A DNA stretch of 64,000 bases, from assembly GCA_938084685.1 (NCBI GenBank), contig CALKGE010000004.1, positions 124,001 to 188,000 of the forward strand, written 5' to 3'. The notes under the pieces are model-generated. The model ran no database searches. It saw only the letters and a program-made list of their open reading frames with translations, and had not been told where the DNA came from. Source of the stretch: an uncultured Pirellulaceae bacterium. GTDB taxonomy: Bacteria > Planctomycetota > Planctomycetia > Pirellulales > Pirellulaceae. Of this stretch, positions 27,801 to 37,939 are shown piece by piece (positions within the stretch are counted from its first letter, which is position 1; each line of letters begins with the position of its first letter). A program made the translations under genes and the position numbers.

Positions 27801-28052
27801 ATTAAGGAAGGATTCGCTACGCAGGTTATCATCACTACGGACGGCCGCACCATCACTGGGATTCTCAGAAATGAAACCGCGGAAGTAGTTTTACTGAATC
27901 AACCCAATGGCGAGACGATCTCAATTGGCACCAACGAAATCGAAGAACGGTTTACCCAAAAAGTCTCAGCCATGCCAGCCTTTGATCGAATGCTAACGTC
28001 ACAACAAACAGCGGATGTGGTGAAATATCTGCTCAACGCTGCATCTCAGTAG
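24864..28052 (+). CDS. PVC-type haem-binding CxxCH protein with dehydrogenase-like propeller
   Basis: A secreted 1062-residue multidomain protein. After the signal peptide (1-24), residues ~40-400 form a sorbosone/glucose dehydrogenase-like beta-propeller (FQGRLFVGMGPQYRSP, GLTWGPDGRMYMSKGN, ALYVLGWG). A helical HEAT-like stretch spans about 430-670. A chitobiase-type beta domain (IYYTLDSSTPDQ) starts near 700. The c-type haem motif CHKCH is at about 937-941, followed by the DGRTITGILRNETAEVVLL segment. This order is characteristic of the planctomycete/Verrucomicrobia family. An electron-transfer or sugar-oxidising role is assumed for the family and not proved. It is probably co-transcribed with the DUF1501 gene. 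Confidence 0.92.
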   Translation: MRVQSLPALFAFIFLLLNTTTSAGQNISNGDLNALPDVAEDFEIRFVAKEPLTRNPCAMAFDFQGRLFVGMGPQYRSPRPDTPGDSVYIMLDSDDDGVFDDRHQFATGFNNIQGLCWHGDDLWVANAPDLTIVRDTDGDDVADKYIRLYTDLGNLEHGLHGLTWGPDGRMYMSKGNSKGHNGPELFAPKAFHDLAGVPAPAGTPDFPKPHLFNADDYVKTYHDPADDWGREGGVLSCSDMGLDLRIESRGYRNPWDIAFDHEFNFVGTDNDQDQGDRVFHSFHGAHYGWGHPWSAHWRCDNHLPTPELVGPMFGGSGTGTTYLSSPAFPPELQGVWLFNDWLQRRTHFFRPAWKGAQLTVENGQYQTLVSGGDALFKPTDLEVGPNGALYVLGWGREYGVEWDENQQQINEGRIFEVSWKHNTAQMQLQIQHQRWKKPLAKWTAGELIDGLNDLLAVRRIAAQEELINRPEGPDKILRALQNTKSPLTRQQCTWALWAFIRSPHTAQQHTEPFLQICLKGPVHQRIQAIRCHAYNIRHISNLSNGQIPLDSSTIEVLSAAITSEDARLRFEAYQFLNRIGHFPPAILEETLQAIGSESDSTCFYAAWHVLKTHMSNESLDALLRNPNQTLQLAALLAAAERKVVSDAVVAELLKSDSDLLRQTAALWATRKKGNSMFYINHSGGQFADTLNVTLLSYLKPSKIYYTLDSSTPDQNSARWPGRLNITRSCTLKVAVYSGSKQIGPVAQFSYQRISAQSTAERQGILSIHSVTNRQYRVASTAPAPGAKVYTDREYEITKLSPELQKTVLVQTPNDDSDLVTDRLLALEFVMPTTIFLAHDKRIATPEWLADWKISEERLETNDTIFDVYRLAATAGKIELGGNRKTERGSASHYVIFLKPGNLTQLSMATTLDAALAKLPTAEAKRGQALFFANGGAGCHKCHSPDPSNTTTGFGPNLSFLREQKKPMHIFKSLLTPSAEIKEGFATQVIITTDGRTITGILRNETAEVVLLNQPNGETISIGTNEIEERFTQKVSAMPAFDRMLTSQQTADVVKYLLNAASQ

Positions 28053-28066
28053 ATCAAAACAAAACA

Positions 28067-28089
28067 AGGGGTCCAGCCAGTGGACCCCT
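28067..28089 (-). terminator. terminator for the porin gene
   Basis: AGGGGTCCA and TGGACCCCT form a perfect 9-bp stem with a 5-nt loop. On the minus strand it is followed by a T-rich tail. It lies 45 nt after the porin stop and may also serve the convergent plus-strand gene. Confidence 0.85.
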
Positions 28090-28133
28090 CGTCATATTGA
28101 TATTGATTTTGGTCAGATCAAGCAATCTGGATT

Positions 28134-29534
28134 TTAGTAGGTGAAGATCGCATCGAACGAAAGGGTGAAGGTGTCATTCTGGGTGAAATCACCAAATGCC
28201 CCAGGAACACTCAAGTCGGTACTTCTCGTATCGGACCAGTCCCAACGAGCTTCTGGGCGGAATGTCCAGCGATCATTGTGGCGATAGTTCGCGCCCAACG
28301 TGACATTGACATAGTTACCGCCATCCACCTGCTGTGAAAAGGCACCAGGCAGAATCCTTGCGTTGTCCTGGTCGCGGAACCACTCTACACGCACACCAGT
28401 CGAAAGCTTTGGACCGAAGTCATAAGTGAGATAGTTTGCGATTCCGTACCAGCGAGCACCTGTCGTTGAGCCGGTGTTCGTGTCACCAGCCATCAGGGCT
28501 CCGTGCCCCACGTTACCGACAATCGCGTATTTCGTCTGTTCACTCAGATTGCGTGTGTACTGTACGGTAACAACAGTGACGTTACCAACAATTGGGTTTA
28601 GTGCATTATCCACGGTAGGATGGTCATCACCAGTGTGGAAGTTGATAGCAAACGAGCTCTCTTCCATGTTGAATGCGACTCCACCGGTAATTGAAAGGTC
28701 ACCAAAGTCATCATCTTCCCAGTTATCCCAACCCCTGGTAAAACCGAGACTCACGTCCATCATGTCGAACAACTGTGTCGATGCCACTGCACCAGTATGT
28801 GTCATGGGCATGCCATGAATTCGAGACATGGTGTGGGTATAGAAGAAATTCTCTACCGCCATCATAGATTCATAACCCAGTTGGCTATAGAAGTGACCCA
28901 TGCGAATGTCCATCCCGAACAACCATGGAGTGTGCAAATCGGCGTACAACTGCGGCAGACTCAAGCCATAAAATGGTCGCGGTGCCCCTGGGGTTCCACG
29001 GTAGTTGTCTGTGATTGGATTGGGAGTCTTATTCCAGCGTTGACTTCCGTCTTTTCGGACTTCAAGACCGGAGGCTACGGTATAGTCATGGTCGGTTCCG
29101 AACAACAGATCAATTCGTGCATCCCAGGACCATGACTCGTTGTCATCTTCCTTTTGGGAGGCTACCAGCTTGAGGTAAACCTGGTTGAGTTGGATTCGGC
29201 CATGTTCGTCGTTAAATCCGATCGGACCGTTTCGCTTACTGGCAGGTTTGGTACTGTTCCATACGTAACCTGCTTCGGCCCACCCAGAGGCGTCAAACCA
29301 GCTTCGTTTTTCTTCCTGATACCGAGCTGCTCGTCTGTTGATCATCGAGCTTATTGGCGAGGAAACTTCCTGTGTATAGGTATATTCTGAACCTTGCACG
29401 CGGTCGTTAATCAGGCCTGCAAAATAGGCGTCGTCAGCATCCTTGTGCTGAACTTCCTGTGCATTACTAACGCCCGCTATCGTTGCGAAAAATGCAAATG
29501 CGGTAGCTATTGTTAGCGATTTTGGACTTAACAT
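28134..29534 (-). CDS. outer-membrane porin, BBP2-like
   Basis: A 466-residue secreted beta-barrel. The signal peptide ends at about residue 25 (SNAQ). The mature chain has the features of the BBP2/OprB-like porin group common in planctomycetes: WFDASGWAEAGYVWNS, QLNQVYLKLVA, WSWDARIDLLFGTD, PRPFYGLSLPQLYADLH, and a C-terminal aromatic end (FTLSFDAIFTY). It should mediate passive uptake of small solutes, whose nature is unknown. It lies downstream of the giant gene at 29819 but separated by a terminator, so it is likely its own transcript. Confidence 0.85.
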   Translation of the reverse strand: MLSPKSLTIATAFAFFATIAGVSNAQEVQHKDADDAYFAGLINDRVQGSEYTYTQEVSSPISSMINRRAARYQEEKRSWFDASGWAEAGYVWNSTKPASKRNGPIGFNDEHGRIQLNQVYLKLVASQKEDDNESWSWDARIDLLFGTDHDYTVASGLEVRKDGSQRWNKTPNPITDNYRGTPGAPRPFYGLSLPQLYADLHTPWLFGMDIRMGHFYSQLGYESMMAVENFFYTHTMSRIHGMPMTHTGAVASTQLFDMMDVSLGFTRGWDNWEDDDFGDLSITGGVAFNMEESSFAINFHTGDDHPTVDNALNPIVGNVTVVTVQYTRNLSEQTKYAIVGNVGHGALMAGDTNTGSTTGARWYGIANYLTYDFGPKLSTGVRVEWFRDQDNARILPGAFSQQVDGGNYVNVTLGANYRHNDRWTFRPEARWDWSDTRSTDLSVPGAFGDFTQNDTFTLSFDAIFTY

Positions 29535-29570
29535 GTCTGATTTCCTCGGACCCGAGTAAGGTTGTTCACG

Positions 29571-29628
29571 TATTCAATATCAATACAGAGCCAACGCACA
29601 AGGTCGGCTTTGCATGTCTTATCGTCAA
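29571..29628. repeat. spacer block A, shared with 37940-37995
   Basis: About 57 nt resembling the spacer downstream of the other giant gene, including GGCTTTGCAT and CTTATCGTCA. It lies beyond the terminator of the giant gene and upstream of the porin start. It appears to be the 3' flank carried along in a tandem duplication. Confidence 0.7.
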
Positions 29629-29726
29629 GAATTGGCCATTTGTTCCAACTTATTCCACGAAATACCTTTTTTTTTCAGTCTGCACACGGATTATGTGCTA
29701 TTCGATCGTCACAGTTCGTTGTTCAT

Positions 29727-29762
29727 TAAAAACCCCTGCACAACCGTGTATTGTGCAGGGGT
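29727..29762 (-). terminator. terminator of giant gene 1
   Basis: ACCCCTGCACAA and TTGTGCAGGGGT form a perfect 12-bp stem around a 7-nt loop. On the minus strand a T run follows. It is 57 nt after the stop of the giant gene. Confidence 0.9.
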
Positions 29763-29818
29763 AAGTTCTGATTTTTTGGTGATTCGGTAGAATCCCCAGT
29801 TATCCGGCCCAATTGTGA

Positions 29819-32800
29819 CTAGTTAAGCAGGTCGTCCAGATCCTGCGTTTGCTCCTCGTCCTGGCCCAGATCTTCCAGGACACTGTCAATTTCGGAGGAC
29901 CAGCTGGTTTCCTGAACAGGAGTAGTGTAGTACTCCTGACCAGTTTCAGCTGCATCGACTTCAACAGAAAGTGCTTCGACGGTCGCATCAAAGTCAGTAG
30001 CCTGGATCGTGACACCTTCGTAACCACCGAAGATTACGTCTGTGGCAGATTCACCCTCACCGACACTTTCGCCTTCTCCCTCACCCTCAGCTGCATTCAA
30101 CGCGTTGATCACGTGTAGAACGTCGATAGGAGTGATTGCAAAGTCACCGTTAGTATCGAAGAAGTAGGTATCTCCAGGCATCACTAACTCGTCGCCAACT
30201 ACCAGGTTAGATCGTGAACCTTCGTCGTTCAGGCTATTGATCGTAACCAAGGCGTCGATTGGCGTGACGTGTCCATCATCATTGACGTCCAGTTCATTGT
30301 TCGGATTCTGGTGCAATGAGAATGCAAACAATTCAGAAACGCTGATGATCGGGTCACCCATTGGGTCCACATCAAGAATCTCAGCCGTGTTGAAGCGATC
30401 CTCAAGCAGGCTGACACTAGGTACACCACCGCCACTACCGGCGCTACCAGAGTCAATATTTCCTGCGTCTCGATTGGCGGCAATTGAGGCCAAATCGAAG
30501 ATCGTCAAACCACCGTTACGATCAACATCCAGGCAGGCATCGTATTGGTCAACGGCGAGGTCAATTCCAAGTCGCTCGTAGAATACTTCTGCCGTAGTAC
30601 CGCGGTACCCAAGTTGAGTTTGTAAAACGCCCGCAGCCGTTTGATGGAAGGCCAAATCAGTAACCGACGTATCGGTTTCAGACAGGATACCTGGTAAGCT
30701 CACAACAAGCTCGATGAGGCCGTCTTCATCGTTACCCGATGGAACAACTACTGTGTAGTCGCCAGCTGCCACACGGTAGACACCGTAAGAGACAGTTGGG
30801 TCGCCGGCCGACACATGGTCAACTTTCTGTGCTGCTATTGCATCCCCGCTGCTATCGAGTAGAAGCGGCACTCCGATTTCAAGGGTCTCACCTGTAGCCG
30901 TCGCCGCGGTGAACTGAATATCCATTACACCATCGTGAGAGAAGCTAACGTCCCATGCTGCGTAACGAGTACCGTCATCGAGATCAACATCACCCGGTTC
31001 GGCAATGATATTACAAGGAGCGATGAAGTTATTCTCGTTACGGTCGTCATTGACGATGTCGATTTTAGCCTCGACTCCTGAGAGGATATCCGTATCCAGA
31101 TAGGTAACGTCTCGCAGACCGGAATCCAGGACGCCCAGTTCAATGAACATGTTCTCGTGGCGTTCGAAGACGATGTCTCCATTGATTGACACGTCGATAG
31201 CGTAGGTGAGTGGATCAGTCTTCAAGTTTCCGAAGGAAACGAGTCCAGCCGTAGCGGTGTAGTCTACAGGGGCCTCTGCTGTGCCATCCGCTGAAGTAAA
31301 TGGCGTTGTGACAGGCACATCTACAGGAGCACTCATGATTACCATACTTGTGGCAGTCGTAGTTCCAACGTCACCTTCTTCGACGGCAACATCCTTGATG
31401 CGAACAGTTGCCGAGTCATCATTTTCGATCGTCACCACACCATCGCCATCAGCGATTGTCACGTCGCGATTCTGTGCCTGAACATCGCTCAGCTGAACTT
31501 CAAACAGTTCGTCAAGTTCTACTACCAGGTCACCGTTGATTGCAACTCGGATTTCCTGAACTTCACCTTCGGCACCGGCAAAGTTCAGCGTACCCATGGT
31601 GAATTCGTAATCTTCATCGCCATGGAACAGCGTCGTCGCAGATGTCGCAGTTACATCCACGGTCGTGTAAACGACGCTAACTGGGACATCAACTGCCTGG
31701 TCCAGCAGGACGTTCAGGATAGCGTAACGCTGTCCGACGTCACCTTCAACAACCGACACATCCGAGATCGAGAAAGTAGCTTCATCATCATTGTCAATCC
31801 AGACGTAGTCTTCGGCTTTATCAATCGTGACAGAACGGCCAAGTACATCCGAGGATGAGATCGCTACTGACAACCACTCGTCCAACTCGACGATCTCATC
31901 GCCGTAGATTGGAATGCTAATCGTTTGAGTGATCTCACCGTTTACCAGGCCATTATTGACCGCGGTGAAGTTCAGCGTACCCTCGGTATCATCGTAATCG
32001 TGATCGTCGGTAAGCGCCGAGTTTACAAAGTCATAATAACCTGGCGGATCGGTTGGGTTTTCATTGTCTGCCGTGCTGTTAACGCCAAAGTACTCAGGAG
32101 CACTTCCAGCGGCCAGGCCGTCGTTGTTAGCAGAGTTGTGAGTACCATTGGCTGTGGCATAGTTGATCAAGATTGGAATATCAACCGGGTTCGACAAGGT
32201 CACAGTCAAGGTTGCTGTAGTGATTCCATCATCACCTTCAGCAAAGTAGTCTTCATCAGCGTGAATCTCAAATGTCGCTGAATCGTTGTTTGTGATCGTA
32301 ATCGATCCACTTGCCTCTACGTTCGAAAGTTCACCTTCAAACAACCCTGGCCCGGATTCGATCGAAACATCACGGCCACCGGCAGCAAGCGGGTCAAGCA
32401 GAGCAACGTGGAGCCGTTCCTCAAGTTCCACAAGGTCATCATCAACAATGGTGATCGCGATCGGTTGATCAGTCGTACTTAAGGCAGGGAAGACTACCTG
32501 GTCCGTGTCGGCTGTGTAGTCACCAAAGGCAGCGATGGCCGTGTCATCCAAGGTCGTCCAGTCTACGGTTGTGGAGACATCCACAGGCTGAGAGAGACTG
32601 ACCAGCAGTGTCGCCGTGCCAGCACTCTCATCGACGATTGTGTTGTTGATCGTGACCGTCGCACTATCGTCATTAACAATCGTTACGTCAGCAGTGTCGT
32701 TGTCTAACGTGACTGCTCGTCCACCGGCACCAAGAGCTGAAAGGACCACTTGAAGTGTCTCATCAAGCTCCACGACATTTTCATCGTTGAGGTCTACGGT

Positions 32801-35800
32801 GACATTGTACTGAAGAGGTGAACCAGCAACAGGCGAGTAGGATAGCGTCACATCGACTTGGTCGTAATCCAAATCTGACGGATTCGGCCCTGACCTCACG
32901 GCTGTTCCTGCGACATCGTCCGCATCTACGGTGACAGCCACATCGACTGGCGAACTGAGCGTAACAACCAGGTCGATCGTACCAGCAGATTCGTCCGCAG
33001 AACCAGTCTCCTGAATCGAAACCGTAGCACTATCATCGTTATCGATCGTAACAGTTCCGGTGTTATCGGCGAAGGTGATATCTGCTTCACGTCCACTCGC
33101 TGAGATATTAGACAGAATCACGTTCAACACTTCGTCCAGCTCGACGACTTCATCGCCATTTATTGTTACGGCGATCTGCTGCGTTTCACCGGCTGTACCA
33201 GCAAATCGAACATTACCGTCGACAATAGCGTCGTAGTCCTCGTCGCCACTGTTTCCAGAATCGGCTGCAACGGCACTCACATCAGCAGTATCAACTTCAA
33301 CATCAACTGGGACGTCGACGGCGGTATCCAAAGACACCGTCAGAATAGCGGTCGATTGGCCGTGATGGCGTTCGGTGATTGTTACGTCGTTAATCGAAAT
33401 CTGAGCTGAATCGTTATCGATGACGGTGAACGTGTCCGAAGGACCACTGATTGTCACGTCCGAGTTATCAGCATCCTGGATTTCGCCAGCGTCCAGACCG
33501 AACAGCACGACTTCCAGATTCTCGTCCAACTCGACAACAGCATCGTCATAAATATCTACTGTAAACGTCTGTGTCGTATTGTTACCAGCAGCGAAGGTGA
33601 TGCTTCCAACTCCCCCTGCAAAGTCGTCGTACGAACCTGGCATTGTCGGATTCTGAGCACCGAAGTTGACCGTAACTGGGACGGCTACTGGGTTCGACAG
33701 AGAAACATCAAAGGTGATTGTTCCGTCCCCTTCGTTCACTGTCGATCCGCCACCAGCCAATGCAACGCTTAGTGAAGCAGTGTCGTTATCGGTGATAGTG
33801 ATCGTGCCGTCAGAGGTTCCCATGGCCACTTCACGACCATCTGCGAACAGGTCTGAAAGCAGCACATCCAGAACTTCGTCCAATTCAACCAGGCTGTCGT
33901 CGGCGCCCAGAGTCACTACAAAGTCCTGAGAGGCGGCAGCCAAGGCTGGGAATGTCTTTGTTTCCGAGTTGGCTGTGTAATCTGAGCCTGCGGTGGCAGT
34001 GTCGTCTGCGGTAGAGGCTACAACTGAAACAGGTGCGTCGACCGCGTTAGAGAGCGAAACGCTTACCGTTGCAGTGGCGTCACCTTCATTGACAACAACA
34101 CTATTTACACTGACAGTTGCGACATCGTCGTTGAGAACCAGTACCTGTCCATCGTCGTCGGCGATCGAAACGTCTCGTCCAGCTATACCTGACAAATTGA
34201 AGATATTGACGTAGAAGTCTTCGTTCAACTCGACAACATCATCATCCAGTATGTCAAACGTGATACTTTGCACTTCCGCATACGAACCGTTTCCTGGGTC
34301 AGCTTGATCAATAAATCCTGCTCCAGGGTCTCCATCCTCGACTCCAGCATCCGTATTAGCATCAAATGTCAGCGATGCCTGATCCTGCCAGACGCCACCG
34401 TCCCATTCCCATTCCTGATTTGCAGCAGCAGCAGAGGATGTATTGGTAGAATGCAAGGCGGTTCCGTCGGTGGCGTTGTAATCGACCATGAAGTCGACAT
34501 CGACTGGATAATCCAGAAGGACGTCAACCGTTACCGTGCCTGCACTTTCATCAACAGTTGTATCCAGGACCTGCAAAGTCGCAGCATCGTCGTTTACAAT
34601 CGTGATCGTTTGGACTGGGTTAAGTAGCGTCAGCTGACCGGTACCGATCGATCCGTATGGACCAAAGTCATTTTCCTCGATCTCCAACGTGAAGTTTTCG
34701 TCCAGTTCAACCGTCTCGTCTTCCCGGATTGAAACAGTTTTTGGTGCCGTTTGAGCGTCAGCCCCCAGAGGCTGTATCGCTGGGTTGTTTACATCAAGGT
34801 CAAACGTGACAGTTTCCACAATCGCCAAGTAGTCTTCGAATCCATTACCGACTCCGGATGCTTGTGTTGCAGTTCCATCCGACGTCGTATTATCAACGGA
34901 GAATCCTGTCCCGGCATAATCCTGAACGGGGTCACTGAGAACGATCGTGTAATCATGCGTTGCAAAATCCTGAGGATTAGACGCATTCGTACCTTCTATG
35001 ATCGATCCTGTTGTGGGACTCGTTGCAAAGGAGAGTTCCAGGCCAATGGTCGCAGTGTCTTCCTGATTAATCACTCCCAGGTCGTAATCAGCGTCTAGAA
35101 TGACATCGGCGCTTCCACCTGGGCCATATCCCAGGTAATCGTTTTCTGTGTAATTACCTCGGAAGATTTCTTCCAGTTCAACTACGATATCTTGATTATG
35201 GTCGACAGTAATATCGAAGGTAAGTGGACCTCCTCCTTGATACTGCCAATCAGTGTTCACTTGCTCGAAGTCATTATCTCCAATGTGAGCTGCTGGCCCA
35301 TCGTCGATATCCGCCAATGCCTGTACACCTACAATATCCCCAGCGGTCGCATTGCCACTAGCAAAATCGGTTACCAGGCGAGGCGAGTCATCCACTGTAT
35401 CATCAAGGAAAGTGGCCGTCTGTACTGACGTACTCAATTCAAGCTGGAAGGTCGAGAAATCGCCCTCGTCTTCAGGGCCGGTTAAATTGGAATGGGTAAC
35501 TGTAGCCGAGTCGTCATTTACAATGGTCAACTGCTGCATTGTCGTACTGACCGTCAGGTCACCACCGTAGCCCTGCAAGTCATTAGCAGTGATCGACGCG
35601 TTGAAGTCTTCGTCAATTTCCACGATCGCGTCGCCATTGACAGTGAACGTCGCCGTATCAGTATCGTTAACAGCTGCTCCGTCAAAGTTCAACAGAATGG
35701 TCGCGCCCACGTAGTCGCTGGTACCGTGATACGCATTTGTGTCATGGTCAGCAGTACGTCCGGTTCCCAGGTCATTATGCATATTGATAACCAGGTCACC

Positions 35801-37702
35801 CAAACCATACAGTTCGACTTGAGCATCTAACTGAACCGTTGCGCTGAAGGTGGCTGTGTTTTCTGCTCCGTCAGTCACGGCTGAGATCGTGAATGTACCG
35901 CTATCGTCGTTCAGGATCGTGTGAGTTGCTGTATCATCTCCAAATGTGACAGCTGGTGTGATTCCGTCTGCCAATGTCAACGCAGCAAAATCTGCTGGCA
36001 GCCCATCCACTTCAATCTCGAGTGTTTCATCCTGCTCAACAACTTCATCACCATTGATAATAACTGTTCTCAGATTATTTGCAGTACCATCCCAAAACGC
36101 TCCAACTGCGTCCGATCCGGCGCCGATGTCATAATCGTCGCTACCTGTGTCTACACCACCTTCGCGAGCGCCACCAACGGCGGGCCCATCGGATACGGTA
36201 GATGTAAAGGTACCACCTGCGGCAGCAGAGATCGGGGCATTAGATGAAACGGTATAGGTCGCCGAAGTTGTACCCGAATCGCCTTCATTCGCACTTTGGT
36301 CAGCACTGATATCAACGACAGCGGCGTCATCATTTTGAATAGTGATCAACGCCTGAGTGTCAATTGTTAACGAACCGGCATAAGGAGATGCCCCCAAGTT
36401 GGTTCCATCAACCTGTATTCCAGTCAGGTCAACCGTAAAGGTTTCATGACGCTCGACAACTGCATCATTATTGACATTCACATTTGCATCAACCTCATCC
36501 GATGCGTTCTGAACACTGAAAGTCTCAATTGTCCCTACGTCATAGTCGTCGTCACCTGCATTTGCTCCAGTTTCGGTAGCGGTGCCATTATTAACACCCA
36601 GAGTCCCCGTGATTGCAACGTCAATCGGGGCATCGAGCGTATAAGTTACAGTTAACGGTGACGCCCCATCTAAGGCCGTTTCATTATTGGTGATGTCACT
36701 TACTGTGATAGTTGCACTATCATCGTTCTGGATGGTGACCACCGACTGAGTATCGATTGTCAGGAAGGAGGCGTAGGGCGAACTTCCCAGGGCCGTTCCA
36801 TCTACGGTGATTGAAGAGAGATCAACGGTAAATGTTTCATCAAGCTCAACGACGTTTTCGTCATTAAGATTCAGGACAACATCCGCATCGTCGCTGCCGC
36901 TCTGGAAGGTAACGGCTCCGGTTCCACTTGTTACGTCGTAGTCATTACTTCCGTTTCCAACTCCCGCCTCGATGGCGGTGCCATTGTTCACGGCGAGCAA
37001 TCCAGCGATTTCAACGTCTATCGGGTTATCGAGGGTGAAAGTAACAGTTTGTGCACCAGAGGCAAGGTCATTTTCTTGATCAGTAATATCACTAACCGTG
37101 ATTGTTGCAAAGTCGGTGTTCAATACGGTTAGCGTTGGCTCCGTGGCGTAGTGATTAGTCTGCGTTTCAGCAGCACCGCCCGGATCAAGCGTCTTACGCA
37201 ATTGAACAGTAAATCCCTCGTTCAATTCAACTAATAAATCATCCGTCACCACGACATCGTAAGTGAAGACACTGCCCCCCGTATCGGTATTGGGAATATT
37301 TGCCACCCCTACATAAAGCTGATCACTTACGATCGATTGACCATCAAAATCGGAACCAAGATCAACACTAAAATCAGAGTGAACTTGATTACTTGCAGTG
37401 GCTGATGGCCTACTTAGTAGCAATTCGACGTCAATAGCAACGTCGGGGCTCGATCCGTCATCCACAGTGGTACCTGTAAACCTCAGGATATCACCTTCAA
37501 CAATGTCGTGCGATGAGCCATCGAGAACCGACGTCGTCCCCGAAACGATCTCCAGATTCGTCAGCGTGACATCCTGAGCCAAAAGGCGTCGATCTTCGAG
37601 TGACTCGAGGAACAAAGAACGCTTTTGAGTTTTGTTGCCCGCTGAGCCAGAAGCCGCCTTGCGAGATCGCTTGAGAAGATTCTTACCAAAGAATTCAAAC
37701 AT
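29819..37702 (-). CDS. giant secreted Calx-beta repeat protein with dockerin-like C-terminus (paralogue 1)
   Basis: A 2627-residue surface or secreted protein. The N-terminus (MFEFFGKNLLKRSRK, then LFLESLEDRRLLA) is the planctomycete LEPR-XLL export-type signature. The main body holds about 16 Calx-beta-like units of roughly 90-150 residues, each with a TVDESAGTAT/VEGDVGT-type strand, a VELDExF/L acidic motif that in true Calx-beta binds calcium, and a closing NDDSATITV. The C-terminal ~400 residues have a non-repeat domain and EF-hand-like dockerin segments (LDVDRNGGLTIFDL near 2387; DVNDDGHVTPIDAL near 2470; DTNGDFAITPIDVL near 2512). An acidic tail ends in DLDDLLN. Calcium-dependent adhesion or matrix assembly is the likely role by family, not shown. 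Confidence 0.88.
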   Translation of the reverse strand: MFEFFGKNLLKRSRKAASGSAGNKTQKRSLFLESLEDRRLLAQDVTLTNLEIVSGTTSVLDGSSHDIVEGDILRFTGTTVDDGSSPDVAIDVELLLSRPSATASNQVHSDFSVDLGSDFDGQSIVSDQLYVGVANIPNTDTGGSVFTYDVVVTDDLLVELNEGFTVQLRKTLDPGGAAETQTNHYATEPTLTVLNTDFATITVSDITDQENDLASGAQTVTFTLDNPIDVEIAGLLAVNNGTAIEAGVGNGSNDYDVTSGTGAVTFQSGSDDADVVLNLNDENVVELDETFTVDLSSITVDGTALGSSPYASFLTIDTQSVVTIQNDDSATITVSDITNNETALDGASPLTVTYTLDAPIDVAITGTLGVNNGTATETGANAGDDDYDVGTIETFSVQNASDEVDANVNVNNDAVVERHETFTVDLTGIQVDGTNLGASPYAGSLTIDTQALITIQNDDAAVVDISADQSANEGDSGTTSATYTVSSNAPISAAAGGTFTSTVSDGPAVGGAREGGVDTGSDDYDIGAGSDAVGAFWDGTANNLRTVIINGDEVVEQDETLEIEVDGLPADFAALTLADGITPAVTFGDDTATHTILNDDSGTFTISAVTDGAENTATFSATVQLDAQVELYGLGDLVINMHNDLGTGRTADHDTNAYHGTSDYVGATILLNFDGAAVNDTDTATFTVNGDAIVEIDEDFNASITANDLQGYGGDLTVSTTMQQLTIVNDDSATVTHSNLTGPEDEGDFSTFQLELSTSVQTATFLDDTVDDSPRLVTDFASGNATAGDIVGVQALADIDDGPAAHIGDNDFEQVNTDWQYQGGGPLTFDITVDHNQDIVVELEEIFRGNYTENDYLGYGPGGSADVILDADYDLGVINQEDTATIGLELSFATSPTTGSIIEGTNASNPQDFATHDYTIVLSDPVQDYAGTGFSVDNTTSDGTATQASGVGNGFEDYLAIVETVTFDLDVNNPAIQPLGADAQTAPKTVSIREDETVELDENFTLEIEENDFGPYGSIGTGQLTLLNPVQTITIVNDDAATLQVLDTTVDESAGTVTVDVLLDYPVDVDFMVDYNATDGTALHSTNTSSAAAANQEWEWDGGVWQDQASLTFDANTDAGVEDGDPGAGFIDQADPGNGSYAEVQSITFDILDDDVVELNEDFYVNIFNLSGIAGRDVSIADDDGQVLVLNDDVATVSVNSVVVNEGDATATVSVSLSNAVDAPVSVVASTADDTATAGSDYTANSETKTFPALAAASQDFVVTLGADDSLVELDEVLDVLLSDLFADGREVAMGTSDGTITITDNDTASLSVALAGGGSTVNEGDGTITFDVSLSNPVAVPVTVNFGAQNPTMPGSYDDFAGGVGSITFAAGNNTTQTFTVDIYDDAVVELDENLEVVLFGLDAGEIQDADNSDVTISGPSDTFTVIDNDSAQISINDVTITERHHGQSTAILTVSLDTAVDVPVDVEVDTADVSAVAADSGNSGDEDYDAIVDGNVRFAGTAGETQQIAVTINGDEVVELDEVLNVILSNISASGREADITFADNTGTVTIDNDDSATVSIQETGSADESAGTIDLVVTLSSPVDVAVTVDADDVAGTAVRSGPNPSDLDYDQVDVTLSYSPVAGSPLQYNVTVDLNDENVVELDETLQVVLSALGAGGRAVTLDNDTADVTIVNDDSATVTINNTIVDESAGTATLLVSLSQPVDVSTTVDWTTLDDTAIAAFGDYTADTDQVVFPALSTTDQPIAITIVDDDLVELEERLHVALLDPLAAGGRDVSIESGPGLFEGELSNVEASGSITITNNDSATFEIHADEDYFAEGDDGITTATLTVTLSNPVDIPILINYATANGTHNSANNDGLAAGSAPEYFGVNSTADNENPTDPPGYYDFVNSALTDDHDYDDTEGTLNFTAVNNGLVNGEITQTISIPIYGDEIVELDEWLSVAISSSDVLGRSVTIDKAEDYVWIDNDDEATFSISDVSVVEGDVGQRYAILNVLLDQAVDVPVSVVYTTVDVTATSATTLFHGDEDYEFTMGTLNFAGAEGEVQEIRVAINGDLVVELDELFEVQLSDVQAQNRDVTIADGDGVVTIENDDSATVRIKDVAVEEGDVGTTTATSMVIMSAPVDVPVTTPFTSADGTAEAPVDYTATAGLVSFGNLKTDPLTYAIDVSINGDIVFERHENMFIELGVLDSGLRDVTYLDTDILSGVEAKIDIVNDDRNENNFIAPCNIIAEPGDVDLDDGTRYAAWDVSFSHDGVMDIQFTAATATGETLEIGVPLLLDSSGDAIAAQKVDHVSAGDPTVSYGVYRVAAGDYTVVVPSGNDEDGLIELVVSLPGILSETDTSVTDLAFHQTAAGVLQTQLGYRGTTAEVFYERLGIDLAVDQYDACLDVDRNGGLTIFDLASIAANRDAGNIDSGSAGSGGGVPSVSLLEDRFNTAEILDVDPMGDPIISVSELFAFSLHQNPNNELDVNDDGHVTPIDALVTINSLNDEGSRSNLVVGDELVMPGDTYFFDTNGDFAITPIDVLHVINALNAAEGEGEGESVGEGESATDVIFGGYEGVTIQATDFDATVEALSVEVDAAETGQEYYTTPVQETSWSSEIDSVLEDLGQDEEQTQDLDDLLN

Positions 37703-37742
37703 GACAATATTTCCGCTTGTTTATGTGGATGTCGTTAAAGTT

Positions 37743-37759
37743 AATATAGGTTGAATAGG
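37743..37759 (-). promoter_or_regulatory. conserved promoter motif upstream of giant gene 1
   Basis: On the minus strand CCTATTCAACCTATATT, about 40 nt before the start codon. The same motif with one change lies before paralogue 2 (45871-45887). TATATT fits a -10 box, and here TTCACA lies 16 nt upstream of it. The two CCTATT/CCTATA half-sites may be a direct-repeat operator. Confidence 0.5.
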
Positions 37760-37939
37760 GGGTTTGTGAAGATGTATTTTTCGCGATCGTTGAATTTATC
37801 TGTCTTCTGTAGTCACTAATTAAAAAAGCCCGATCGATACACACTCTCATGCCCATGACATTACGCTTACTATAGTGGTTATTAGCAATTTTGAAGTCAA
37901 AATGGCCAGTTTCCTCACCTATCTGAAACGTTTTTGTCC